Below are positions 1 through 7,254 of a stretch of DNA of 35,972 nt, one piece after another. The notes under the pieces are model-generated. The model did not search any database, was not told where the DNA came from, and saw only the letters and a program-made list of their open reading frames with translations. A program made the position numbers and the translations under genes. The DNA is from JAHEDH01 sp965364515 (lineage in GTDB: Bacteria > Actinomycetota > Acidimicrobiia > Spongiisociales > ZC4RG35): NCBI GenBank assembly GCA_965364515.1, contig CBDTXZ010000007.1:1-35972 (forward strand). The letters are read 5' to 3'. Every line of letters begins with the position of its first letter. Within the stretch, counting starts at the first letter, position 1.

Positions 1-2
1 CG

Positions 3-1730
3 TGTCGGCGCGACCATGAGTGCATCGACACGCAAACCCCGACGCTCACCGAGGAACCGAATCCCCAGGCGCCCTCGCCGCCGTCACGGTGGCCGTGGTT
101 GGTGGCTGCCGTCATGGCGGTGGTCGGCTGGCTCGCCGCCCCCGACCCGTGGCCGCCGGGCGAAGCGCTGTTGACCGTCGAGGTCGACAGCACCGCGCGC
201 ATCCAGGAAACGGTCGATCTCGGAAGCATCGACCCCATCTCGCTCGAAGCAGGGGCGACCCGGATCGACCTCGAGTCGGGTATCCCTACCGACAGGCCGG
301 TCGAGGCCACGATCACCGCTCCTACGAGGGACCCAGGTTCGGTCTCGGTCCGGCTCGACCTCGCCGACGGTCGGACGCAACGCATCCCGATCCTCCGCTA
401 CGACGACGACACCGGCACGTTCAGCGCGTCGCGCCGCCCGCCGGTCGACGTCGCCCCCGTGCTCGCTCTGCTCGGCTTCGTGGTCGTCATGTGGGTGACG
501 GAGGCCATCCCTCTGTTCGTCACGTCGCTGCTGATCCCGGTGGTGATCGTGGTGAGCGGCGCCGGGTCGGCGAACGACGCTTTGGCCCCGTTCTTCCATC
601 CCATCATCGCCCTGTTCTTCGGTGGGTTCCTGATGGCCGAGGCGATGCGACGGGTCCGCCTGGACCACCTCGCCGCCATCTCACTGGTCTCATGGGCGGG
701 TCGCAGCCCGGCGATGCTGCTCATCGGCATGATGGGTGTGTCGGCGTTCCTCTCGATGTGGATGTCGAACACCGCCGCTGCCGCCGTCCTCGTGCCCATC
801 GCGCTGAGCGTCACCGCTCCGATCGCCCACCCCGGCTATCGGCGAGTCGCAGTGCTCGGGATCGCATATGCGGCGACGCTGGGCGGAGTCGGGAGCGCGA
901 TCGGGACCCCGGCCAATCCCCTGGCGATCGAGTTCCTCGACTCGTTCGCCGGTCGTTCGATCTCGTTCGTCGAATGGTTCGGCTACGGACTCCCGATGGT
1001 GATCGTCTTCCTGCCTGTACTCGCCGGATACCTGTGGTGGCGCATGGGAGTCACGATCGATTCGGCCGACTTCGCCGAAGTCCGACGCGAATCACGGGCC
1101 GAGCTCCATCGGACCGGCCGACTCGATCGGGACCAGATGACCGTGCTCGCCGTGTTCGCCGGGGTCATGACGGTGTGGCTCACGCAGACCTTCCATGGTC
1201 TGAACACGGGAATCGTGGCCGTCGGGGGCGCCATCGCCCTGGCCGTGCTCGGCAAGATCGTGCCCGCAGACCTCGGACGAATCTCGTGGTCGGCGTTGCT
1301 GACCTTCGGTGGCGGCCTCACGCTGGGACTGTTCCTCACCGATTCCGGCGCCTCGGACTGGCTGGCGGGTCGTCTCGCCGGACTCGGAGGCGTGCCTTCG
1401 TGGCTCGGAATCGCCGTGGTGGCTGCCGTCGCACTGGGATTGACGACGGTCGCGTCGAACACCGCGACGGCCGCGATGATGATTCCGCTGGCGATTCCGC
1501 TCGCCGGGATCCTCGGCATCGATCCGACGCTGCTGGTGCTGGTCGTCGCAGTTGCCTCGTCGATCGACTTCGCGTTGGTGATCGGGACGCCGCCGACCAT
1601 GATCGCCTACTCGACCGGGCTGTTCTCGAGCCGTGACATCTTCCGTATCGGGATCGTGCTGGATGTCGCCGGCATCGGCATCCTCATCACCGCGATCGTC
1701 GCCATCTGGCGTGGGCTCGGACTGATCTGA
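3..1730 (+). CDS. DASS/SLC13-family sodium:anion symporter (5' end probably outside the window)
   Basis: Predicted inner-membrane, sodium-coupled importer of dicarboxylates, sulfate or another divalent anion. Numbering from the TTG at 99, it carries the two Ser-Asn-Thr motifs that mark the DASS substrate/Na+ sites: MSNTA at 222-226 and ASNTA at 452-456. IGTPANP (268-274) and IGTPPT near the C-terminus also fit the family. The core begins near residue 118 with a hydrophobic helix leading into WVTEAIP. Unusually, about 95 polar, beta-rich residues (about 22-115) sit between a first hydrophobic segment (1-14) and the core, suggesting an extracytoplasmic domain. The frame is open to base 3, the TTG at 99 has no ribosome site and would split the first helix, and upstream codons read like a proline-rich N-terminus, so the true start is probably left of the window. 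Substrate unknown. It converges on the next gene with a 20-bp gap. Confidence 0.85.
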   Translation, partial: CRRDHECIDTQTPTLTEEPNPQAPSPPSRWPWLVAAVMAVVGWLAAPDPWPPGEALLTVEVDSTARIQETVDLGSIDPISLEAGATRIDLESGIPTDRPVEATITAPTRDPGSVSVRLDLADGRTQRIPILRYDDDTGTFSASRRPPVDVAPVLALLGFVVVMWVTEAIPLFVTSLLIPVVIVVSGAGSANDALAPFFHPIIALFFGGFLMAEAMRRVRLDHLAAISLVSWAGRSPAMLLIGMMGVSAFLSMWMSNTAAAAVLVPIALSVTAPIAHPGYRRVAVLGIAYAATLGGVGSAIGTPANPLAIEFLDSFAGRSISFVEWFGYGLPMVIVFLPVLAGYLWWRMGVTIDSADFAEVRRESRAELHRTGRLDRDQMTVLAVFAGVMTVWLTQTFHGLNTGIVAVGGAIALAVLGKIVPADLGRISWSALLTFGGGLTLGLFLTDSGASDWLAGRLAGLGGVPSWLGIAVVAAVALGLTTVASNTATAAMMIPLAIPLAGILGIDPTLLVLVVAVASSIDFALVIGTPPTMIAYSTGLFSSRDIFRIGIVLDVAGIGILITAIVAIWRGLGLI

Positions 1731-1750
1731 GGATCTCCGGAGCCGTCCGA

Positions 1751-3295
1751 TCAGACCTGCGCCGGTTTGGAATGCTGTCGAAGGAACGCAGTTCCGCCGG
1801 CGGCGATCCCGCCGATGGCGGGCAGCCAGTACGAGATGATGCGGAACACGAGCACCGGAGCGGCCGCAGCCGCAGCAGGGACGCCGAAGTACACGAGAAA
1901 GCCGACGAGACCCGCCTCGGTCACTCCGAGGCCCCCGGGCGTCCCCGGGAGGCCTCCGACCAGCTGCGAACCGGCGAACGTCGCCACGACCTGTGACGGA
2001 GGCAAGGCGCGGCCGAACGCTTCGAGCGTCAAACCGAGCGTTGCGGCCTCGAGCACGACACGGGCGATCAAGAGAACCCAGGCTCTGAGCGACATGGCGT
2101 GATCAGAGAGCACACTCTCTGCTCTCGGTCGAAGACGACGCGGAATCATCGGAAGCAGAATCCTCAGACGGCTGCCAAAACCGACCAGCCCGACTCCGGC
2201 CAACACGAGACCGATGCCGGCGATCGCGACCGTCCTTCGCGCTTGAAGTGGCGCATGGCTCATCGTCGCCCAGATCAGACCGATGCCGGTCGCTGCGACC
2301 AATCCGCCGTAGTTCAACACCGTCGCTCTCGCGGCCGCTCCCACCGTGCCCTCACGCTCGTCCTTGACCGCCCAGGCCATGGCAGCGGGAGTGATTGCAC
2401 CGCCGACGGGGATGAGCCGGGCGACACTCGCCCCGACCAACGCGGCGCGTATCGCACTCCGCCGGGACACACGATTCCCCTCCGTGCCCGTGCCGTCCCG
2501 GAACAGCTCCGCAAACACCACCTTGGCCGCGAACTCCGTCACGGCAGCCCCGAACAGCAGCACCCCTCCGTACCAGCTCAGCGCCGGCGAGATCGAAAGC
2601 GACCTCGTCAGCAGGATGTACGCGGGCAGGCCAACGATGAGCAGGGCAGCAGCCGACACCCCGGCCGCCCCGACCGCGAATGGTCTTCTCGGGTCGGTCG
2701 TGGCGCGAGGGTCGCGGTCGAACACCAGCCTCGTTCTCAAGCCGTCAGCGACGAGACCGGCGTTGCCCTGAGCCCTACGCACCAACATGAGCCCGGCCAG
2801 TCCGAACGCGACGACGAGCGCTGCGGATGTCGAGCCGGTCAGGAACACGAACGCCGGCAGGAGCCCCCAGCCGAGGAAGCCACCCGGTCCCCCGCCGATG
2901 CGCCATCCGGCGACCGACCACAACAGAGGCCAGATGATCAGCGTCGGCCAACCGGCGAGTACTGCTCCGGCAGAAGAGGCCAACCCTCGCCCGCCCCGGT
3001 CGTGACGCCAGATCGGCCAGTTGTTGCCGGCAACTGCGGCCAACGCAACGAGCGCGACCTGTATCGCCGGAAAACCGAGCCACGACGTCAGCAAGACCGG
3101 AAGGAGACCTTTCAAACCGTCGAGCACCGCCAGCGTGACGCCGGCCGAGAGCCCTGACACCCGTGTGGCGTTGCCTGCTCCCTTGTTGCCGGTCCCGGAC
3201 GCACTGAGATCTGCCCTCCACATCCGCTCGACCAGCCGGGCGAACGGCACCGACCCGAACAAATAGGCGAGTTCCAGAGCAAGCAGCAGCTTCAC
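1751..3295 (-). CDS. Fusion membrane protein: PlsY-like acyltransferase region plus MprF/AglD-type flippase-like region
   Basis: A 514-residue polytopic membrane protein. Residues 1-190 resemble PlsY, the acyl-phosphate:glycerol-3-phosphate acyltransferase. Motif 1 is SGTGNKGAGNATR at 33-45 (PlsY usually SGNxGATN), motif 2 is KGLLP at 62-66, and motif 3 is a degraded GNNWPIWRHDRGGRG at 90-104, where PlsY usually has a His and GGKG. Residues about 205-510 are a second hydrophobic block resembling the LPG_synthase_TM/UPF0104 family (MprF flippase-like): RLIPVGGAITP, then GGLPGTPGGLGVTEAG near the C-terminus. PlsY alone is about 200 aa, so this is a two-module protein. The GTG start follows an AGGGGA ribosome site. 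Lipid acylation and lipid movement are inferences; the altered motif 3 may mean an inactive or differently specific acyltransferase. Confidence 0.75.
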   Translation of the reverse strand: MKLLLALELAYLFGSVPFARLVERMWRADLSASGTGNKGAGNATRVSGLSAGVTLAVLDGLKGLLPVLLTSWLGFPAIQVALVALAAVAGNNWPIWRHDRGGRGLASSAGAVLAGWPTLIIWPLLWSVAGWRIGGGPGGFLGWGLLPAFVFLTGSTSAALVVAFGLAGLMLVRRAQGNAGLVADGLRTRLVFDRDPRATTDPRRPFAVGAAGVSAAALLIVGLPAYILLTRSLSISPALSWYGGVLLFGAAVTEFAAKVVFAELFRDGTGTEGNRVSRRSAIRAALVGASVARLIPVGGAITPAAMAWAVKDEREGTVGAAARATVLNYGGLVAATGIGLIWATMSHAPLQARRTVAIAGIGLVLAGVGLVGFGSRLRILLPMIPRRLRPRAESVLSDHAMSLRAWVLLIARVVLEAATLGLTLEAFGRALPPSQVVATFAGSQLVGGLPGTPGGLGVTEAGLVGFLVYFGVPAAAAAAPVLVFRIISYWLPAIGGIAAGGTAFLRQHSKPAQV

Positions 3296-3464
3296 GACAC
3301 CATCCCCTGGTTCGTGCGATCGGTCAACGGTCCGTATGCCACCATTGCTCCAGCCTCACGGTGCTTCAAACATACGCCACACGGCAGCTCGGGTGGAGAG
3401 TCGAAGGTCGATCCGCACAGCCGACTGCCTCCGCATATCCGGCGAGCTCGCGTAGCGTCAGGAC
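3296..3464. other. Divergent promoter region (169 bp)
   Basis: Non-coding space between the divergently transcribed fusion membrane protein and the lipoprotein gene. On the minus strand a TTGACC (complement of 3322-3327) could be a -35 box for the membrane protein, but no convincing -10 was found. On the plus strand a TAGCGT box lies just before the lipoprotein start. No gene, tRNA or repeat was seen here. Confidence 0.5.
3453..3458 (+). promoter_or_regulatory. Leaderless-type -10 box (TAGCGT) for the discoidin lipoprotein
   Basis: TAGCGT ends 6 nt before the ATG at 3465, which would place transcription initiation at about the start codon. It matches actinobacterial TAnnnT leaderless promoters and agrees with eleven other genes in this window. 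No clear -35 element. Confidence 0.55.
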
Positions 3465-4274
3465 ATGCGAGCACTCACCAGTCTTCTCGCCTTTGCCATC
3501 CTCCTATCGGCGTGCTCGGATTCCGGGACCGATGTCGTGGTGAGGCCGTTCGAGGACGTTCAAGCTTCAGAGATCGAATTCGAGAACGATCCGACGTTCC
3601 CGGGGAGGGCGATCTTCCGAGTCACGACCGCCGAACCCCTCATCTGTGCGATCGTGTGGGGGGAAACCGAGGCATTGGGAAACTTCAACAACTCACTCAA
3701 CATGAACGGCACCGGCATCGTTCAGCACGATGTCTTCCTTCCGGGTGCCGAGCCCGGCGGCACCTACTTCTATCGTCTACAAGGCTCCGGTCCAGACGGC
3801 ACGTTCTACACCTCCGAGCTCATGACCTTCACGCTCCCCGAGGCAGAGACCTCCGGCGAGGCCTCAACCGACTTCGGCCCCAACCTCGCACTCGACGCCA
3901 CCGTGACCGAGGTGTCGAGCGAGTTCTCGGACGGTTTCGCCGCCTCGAACGCCATCGACGGCGATCTCAGCACCGAATGGTCCTCAGCCGGAGACGGCGA
4001 TGAATCCTCGATCACCATCGACTTCGGCTCGCCAACCGAGATCGGCGCCCTGGCCTTCCTCACCCGAACGATGACCGACGGCACTGCCACCACGACCACG
4101 TTCACCGTGACCACCGACACCGGGGAAACGCTCGGGCCGTTCGACGCCGGGAACCCGGCCGATCGAGCGATCGCAGAGGTCGACGTCACCGCCACGACCC
4201 TCACGTTCGACGTCGACTCCTCGACAGGCGGCAACACCGGCGCCATCGAGATCGAGGTCTATGGGGCGGGCTGA
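3465..4274 (+). CDS. Secreted lipoprotein with Fn3-like and discoidin (F5/8 type C-like) domains
   Basis: A 269-residue protein with a lipoprotein signal peptide: MRALTSLLAFAILLSAC, with the lipobox LLSAC putting the lipidated Cys at 17. Residues about 35-125 are beta-rich with alternating hydrophobics (FRVTTAEP...YFYRLQGSG...) like a fibronectin-III or purple-acid-phosphatase N-terminal domain. Residues about 137-270 look like a discoidin/F5-8C carbohydrate-binding sandwich: NLAL near its start, then AIDGDLSTEWSS, then ITIDFGS, the usual order in that fold. An acidic linker (about 126-136) joins them. No enzymatic motif, so a surface glycan or polymer binding role is inferred. Its stop codon lies in the loop of a GC-rich hairpin. 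The family is moderately clear; the ligand is unknown. Confidence 0.75.
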   Translation: MRALTSLLAFAILLSACSDSGTDVVVRPFEDVQASEIEFENDPTFPGRAIFRVTTAEPLICAIVWGETEALGNFNNSLNMNGTGIVQHDVFLPGAEPGGTYFYRLQGSGPDGTFYTSELMTFTLPEAETSGEASTDFGPNLALDATVTEVSSEFSDGFAASNAIDGDLSTEWSSAGDGDESSITIDFGSPTEIGALAFLTRTMTDGTATTTTFTVTTDTGETLGPFDAGNPADRAIAEVDVTATTLTFDVDSSTGGNTGAIEIEVYGAG

Positions 4275-4282
4275 CGCCCGCC
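4265..4282. terminator. GC hairpin at the end of the lipoprotein gene
   Basis: GGCGGGC (4265-4271) pairs with GCCCGCC (4276-4282) around a 4-nt loop containing the TGA stop. It lies between convergent genes, so it could end transcripts from either side. There is no T-tract, so assignment is tentative. Confidence 0.4.
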
Positions 4283-4296
4283 GGAACTCGGCTCGG

Positions 4297-5025
4297 CTAT
4301 CGGTCCTGGTCGCGGAGATCGAGTACGGCACCGTTCTCCAGATCAGAGCGACTGGCGAGATCCCAGAGCTCGCGGGCGACGACGTCTGGTGATCTCAGGA
4401 TCCCGTCGGATTTCAGGTCCCGGAAGCGCTGGACATCGGGGAAGTGGGCGTCGTCGAGCTGCCTGATCTCGTCCTGCATCGGAGTGTCCACGACACCCGG
4501 AGCGACCGAGATCGCCGTGATCGGCAGGCCACGTTTCGCCAACTCCGACCCGACCGTCCGGGTCCAGTGATCCACGGCGGCTTTGGCTGCGCAATACGAG
4601 CTCCAGCCCGGATAGGCCTTGGTCGCAGCGCCCGAACTGATCTGAACGAGCACCGCAGGGACGCCGAGGCGTTTGGCGAGCGCGATGAAGCGGTCACCGA
4701 GCACCTGCGGGCTTGCACTGTTGAGCACGACATTGGAGGAATAGGCGTCGGCGTCGACCTCACCGGCAAAGCCGATCGGGCTCAGGGTCGCAGCACAGTG
4801 GAAGAACCAGAGGGCACCGGGACGGACCTGGTCTGCCACCGACCCCATCCAGGATGCGACCCCGGACCATTCGCCCGGTCTCGAGAGATCGACGCTCAGG
4901 TGATACGGCGCGTCCAGTGACGACCGGCTGAACGTGGCCACCGCCACGTCCGGCATGGGAGAGAGATGAGCAGCGAGAGCGGCGCCGATCCCACTGGAGG
5001 CACCCGAGATGAAGACCAGATCCAT
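4297..5025 (-). CDS. Short-chain dehydrogenase/reductase (SDR), sepiapterin/benzil-reductase-like
   Basis: A 242-residue classical SDR and presumed cytosolic NAD(P)H-dependent carbonyl reductase. The cofactor motif SGASSGIG is at residues 8-15. The catalytic set is visible as Ser-Ser in VQISSGAA followed by YCAAK (Tyr and Lys, four apart). SVAPGVVDTPMQ after the active site is the usual PG...T segment. The short, proline-poor N-terminus and the VDTPMQDEIR segment resemble the sepiapterin reductase/YueD benzil reductase branch more than FabG, but the substrate cannot be read from sequence. The start is ATG at 5025 with a TAGGGT box 6 nt upstream. It is convergent with the lipoprotein and divergent from the metallo-beta-lactamase-fold gene. 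Confidence 0.85.
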   Translation of the reverse strand: MDLVFISGASSGIGAALAAHLSPMPDVAVATFSRSSLDAPYHLSVDLSRPGEWSGVASWMGSVADQVRPGALWFFHCAATLSPIGFAGEVDADAYSSNVVLNSASPQVLGDRFIALAKRLGVPAVLVQISSGAATKAYPGWSSYCAAKAAVDHWTRTVGSELAKRGLPITAISVAPGVVDTPMQDEIRQLDDAHFPDVQRFRDLKSDGILRSPDVVARELWDLASRSDLENGAVLDLRDQDR

Positions 5026-5031
5026 GCCGGC

Positions 5032-5037
5032 ACCCTA
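5032..5037 (-). promoter_or_regulatory. Leaderless-type -10 box (TAGGGT) for the SDR gene
   Basis: Read on the minus strand, TAGGGT lies exactly 6 nt before the ATG at 5025. This fits a transcript starting at the initiation codon. No good -35 element was found. Confidence 0.55.
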
Positions 5038-5091
5038 CCGATACCGCAACAACCCGGATACGGTTTGTGGACGACCGCGACAGGGGACGCC

Positions 5092-5895
5092 ATGATCACG
5101 AGACGGGCCTTCATCAGGACGATCGGCAAGGGCTCGGCCGCCGTTGCGCTCGTCGGCGTCGCCGCCTGCAGCACCGAGGAACCGACCGCGACGACGCTCG
5201 GTGCTCCGACGACGCCGGCGCCCGAATCCACGACCACCTCCGTCTCCACAACCAGCGCCACCTCGAACACTGCCACGACCGAGGTGAGCGAGCCCGGCAT
5301 GACGTCCGAGGAGTGGCGACGCGTGAACCTGGGCTTCGTGTCGGCGTACGTCTTCGTCCGCGGTGGCGAGGCAGCACTCGTCGACACCGGTATCGAGGGA
5401 AGCGCACCGCAGATCGAGTCGACGCTCGGCGACCTCGGGCTCGGCTGGTCGGATCTCAGCACGATCCTGTTGACCCATCATCACGGTGACCACGTCGGGT
5501 CATTGCCAGACATCATGGAGGCTGCGCCCGGGGCGACCGCCTATGCGGGAGCCGAAGACATCCCCAACATCACCAGCCCCCGACCCGTCTCCGCCGTTGC
5601 CGACGGAGACACCGTGTTCGGCCTCCTCCAGATCGTCGCAACCCCCGGCCACACGCCCGGGCACATCTCGATCCTCGACCCGGGCCTGCCGGCCCTGATC
5701 GCCGGCGATGCCATCGTGGGTGAGAACGGCGGAGTGGCAGGTCCGCCGGCCCAATTCACAGCCGATCCGGTCACCGCCAACGAGTCGATCGTCAAGCTCG
5801 GTGGTCTCGAATACGACGTCATCTACTTCGGCCACGGGGAGCCGGTGACATCGAATGGATCCGATCAGGTCGCCGAGTTCGCCGCCGGTCTCTGA
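5092..5895 (+). CDS. Tat-exported lipoprotein with metallo-beta-lactamase fold (glyoxalase II-like hydrolase)
   Basis: Starting at ATG 5092 (AGGGGA ribosome site) the protein has 267 residues. The N-terminus TRRAFIRTIGKGS is a twin-arginine signal, followed by a hydrophobic stretch and lipobox VAAC, so it is probably a Tat-dependent lipoprotein on the outer face of the membrane. A Ser/Thr-rich linker (about 27-66) leads to the hydrolase domain, which has the zinc-binding motif THHHGDH, then GHTPGH, IAGDAI and FGHGEP, the standard order of metallo-beta-lactamase-fold ligands. The active site looks intact. Substrate unknown: thioesters, lactones and beta-lactams are all possible in this superfamily. 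Its 3' end overlaps the convergent CFA synthase gene by 31 bp. Confidence 0.85.
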   Translation: MITRRAFIRTIGKGSAAVALVGVAACSTEEPTATTLGAPTTPAPESTTTSVSTTSATSNTATTEVSEPGMTSEEWRRVNLGFVSAYVFVRGGEAALVDTGIEGSAPQIESTLGDLGLGWSDLSTILLTHHHGDHVGSLPDIMEAAPGATAYAGAEDIPNITSPRPVSAVADGDTVFGLLQIVATPGHTPGHISILDPGLPALIAGDAIVGENGGVAGPPAQFTADPVTANESIVKLGGLEYDVIYFGHGEPVTSNGSDQVAEFAAGL

Positions 5896-7145
5896 TCATC
5901 GTCGGAGGCGAGCAACCTCGCCCGACCGTACTGCCACGGTCGCCGGGGATCGGATAGGAGGAGCTGGTAGAGCCCGATGGCCCCTTGCTCGAAAGCGATC
6001 GCCGAACCGGCCATGTAGGCGCGCCACACCCGATACGTCTTCTCGCTCGAATACTCGATCGCCAGGTCTCGGTTCGATTCCAGACGTTCGACCCAGTGAC
6101 GGAGCGTGAGTGCGTAGCTCATCCGCATCGCCTCGACATCTCGCAGCTCGAATCCTGCCCGTTCGGCGATCTCGATCGACTCCTCGACGGGACGAAGATC
6201 GCCGTCCGGGAAGACGTAGCGGCCGACGAATGAGTCTCTGCGCTTTCGTTTCAGATCGCGATGCCGGTTGGTGATGCCGTGATTGAGCAGTTGACCTCCC
6301 GGGGCCAGCACAGACCGGAGTTTCTCGAAGTATGTGGACAGCCGCTCGCCGCCGACATGCTCGAACATCCCGACCGAAGCAATCGCATCGAATGTCCCGT
6401 CGAGATCCCGGTAATCGAGCTCCAGGATCTCGACGCGATCTTCGAGGTCGAGCTCCTTGACTCGGATCCGGGCGTACTGCGCCTGTTCCGGACTGAGCGT
6501 GATACCGGTGGCGTTGACCCCGTAGTGGGCGGCCGCATGAATGGCCAACCCGCCCCATCCGCAGCCGACATCGAGGAACTCCATGCCCTTCCTCAGCTCG
6601 AGCTTCCGGCAGATCAGATCGAGCTTCCGCTCCTGGGCGACATCGAGTGGCTCGCCGGGATCGAGGAAGTGGGCACACGAGTAGACCATCCGTTCGTCGA
6701 GGAACATCTCGAAGAACTCGTTGCCCGTGTCGTAGTGGTATCTCACGGTCTCTCGGTCTCTTCGCTTGGAGTGGGCTCTCCCCTCGTACCGTTTCCTCTC
6801 AGGAGCCCGACGCATCTCCGACGGCAAACGAAATGCCAGGCCGAGCGCACCGATCGCCGAGAGTCTCGACCGGGCCGTCTGATCGAGCCCCGAAGCGAAC
6901 TCCAGCATCGCCAGGATGTCGCCCTCGATGTCGATGTCGTCGAAGACGTAGGCCTCTCCGGCGCTCAGGTCGGTCGGCGGGATCAGCATCGACCGAAACG
7001 CTCCCGGATGCTGGAGCACCAGCGTCGCTTCGGCGTCTGCAGGGCCGACCTCTGATCCGTCCCAGAACCGAAGACGCGGAGGAGGGGCAGCGCTCAGCTT
7101 CACGAGTCGCCGGTAGATCGCTTCCGACACTGCGAACGGGTCCAT
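5865..7145 (-). CDS. cfa: Cyclopropane-fatty-acyl-phospholipid synthase family methyltransferase
   Basis: Predicted SAM-dependent enzyme that adds a methylene (or methyl) group across double bonds of membrane phospholipid acyl chains. Starting at the ATG at 7145, preceded by an AGGTGG ribosome site, it has 426 residues. Residues 1-110 form the lipid-binding N-terminal region. Then come YHYDTGNEFFEMFLDERMVYSCAHF (the last half typical of CFA synthases), the SAM-binding LDVGCGWGGLAIHAA, EHVGGE, and a C-terminal RxWRAYMAGSAIAF segment. An upstream in-frame GTG would add 21 Arg/Gly-rich residues and is less likely. The product could be a cyclopropane or a mid-chain methyl-branched lipid as in other actinobacteria. 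It is divergent from the channel gene. Confidence 0.9.
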   Translation of the reverse strand: MDPFAVSEAIYRRLVKLSAAPPPRLRFWDGSEVGPADAEATLVLQHPGAFRSMLIPPTDLSAGEAYVFDDIDIEGDILAMLEFASGLDQTARSRLSAIGALGLAFRLPSEMRRAPERKRYEGRAHSKRRDRETVRYHYDTGNEFFEMFLDERMVYSCAHFLDPGEPLDVAQERKLDLICRKLELRKGMEFLDVGCGWGGLAIHAAAHYGVNATGITLSPEQAQYARIRVKELDLEDRVEILELDYRDLDGTFDAIASVGMFEHVGGERLSTYFEKLRSVLAPGGQLLNHGITNRHRDLKRKRRDSFVGRYVFPDGDLRPVEESIEIAERAGFELRDVEAMRMSYALTLRHWVERLESNRDLAIEYSSEKTYRVWRAYMAGSAIAFEQGAIGLYQLLLSDPRRPWQYGRARLLASDDDQRPAANSAT

Positions 7146-7215
7146 GACACCACCTGCCTCGGTCACACCACTACGACCCAACCTGCCGGAACCACGTCGG
7201 GATTTCAAGCGCGAA

Positions 7216-7231
7216 CGTCGCCGAGGCGACG
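7216..7231. promoter_or_regulatory. Perfect inverted repeat in the cfa/channel divergent region (possible operator)
   Basis: CGTCGCC (7216-7222) and GGCGACG (7225-7231) are exact reverse complements around GA. The repeat covers the place where a -35 box for the channel's TAGGAT (7243-7248) would lie, so it could be a repressor site or simply a GC hairpin. Confidence 0.35.
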
Positions 7232-7242
7232 GTGTGGCGTTC

Positions 7243-7248
7243 TAGGAT
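7243..7248 (+). promoter_or_regulatory. Leaderless-type -10 box (TAGGAT) for the channel gene
   Basis: TAGGAT ends 6 nt before the GTG at 7255. The same bases contain AGGA, which could instead act as a ribosome site with 7-nt spacing, so the leaderless reading is not the only one. Confidence 0.45.
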
Positions 7249-7254
7249 CCGGAG

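Noticed and set aside
20..1636. 538-codon plus-strand frame overlapping the DASS transporter
   Set aside because: Arg/His/Gly-rich translation without hydrophobic helices, while the other frame has both SNT motifs.
4966..5091. Longer start for the metallo-beta-lactamase-fold lipoprotein
   Set aside because: The extension runs antisense into the SDR gene and would bury the twin-arginine signal that should be at the N-terminus.
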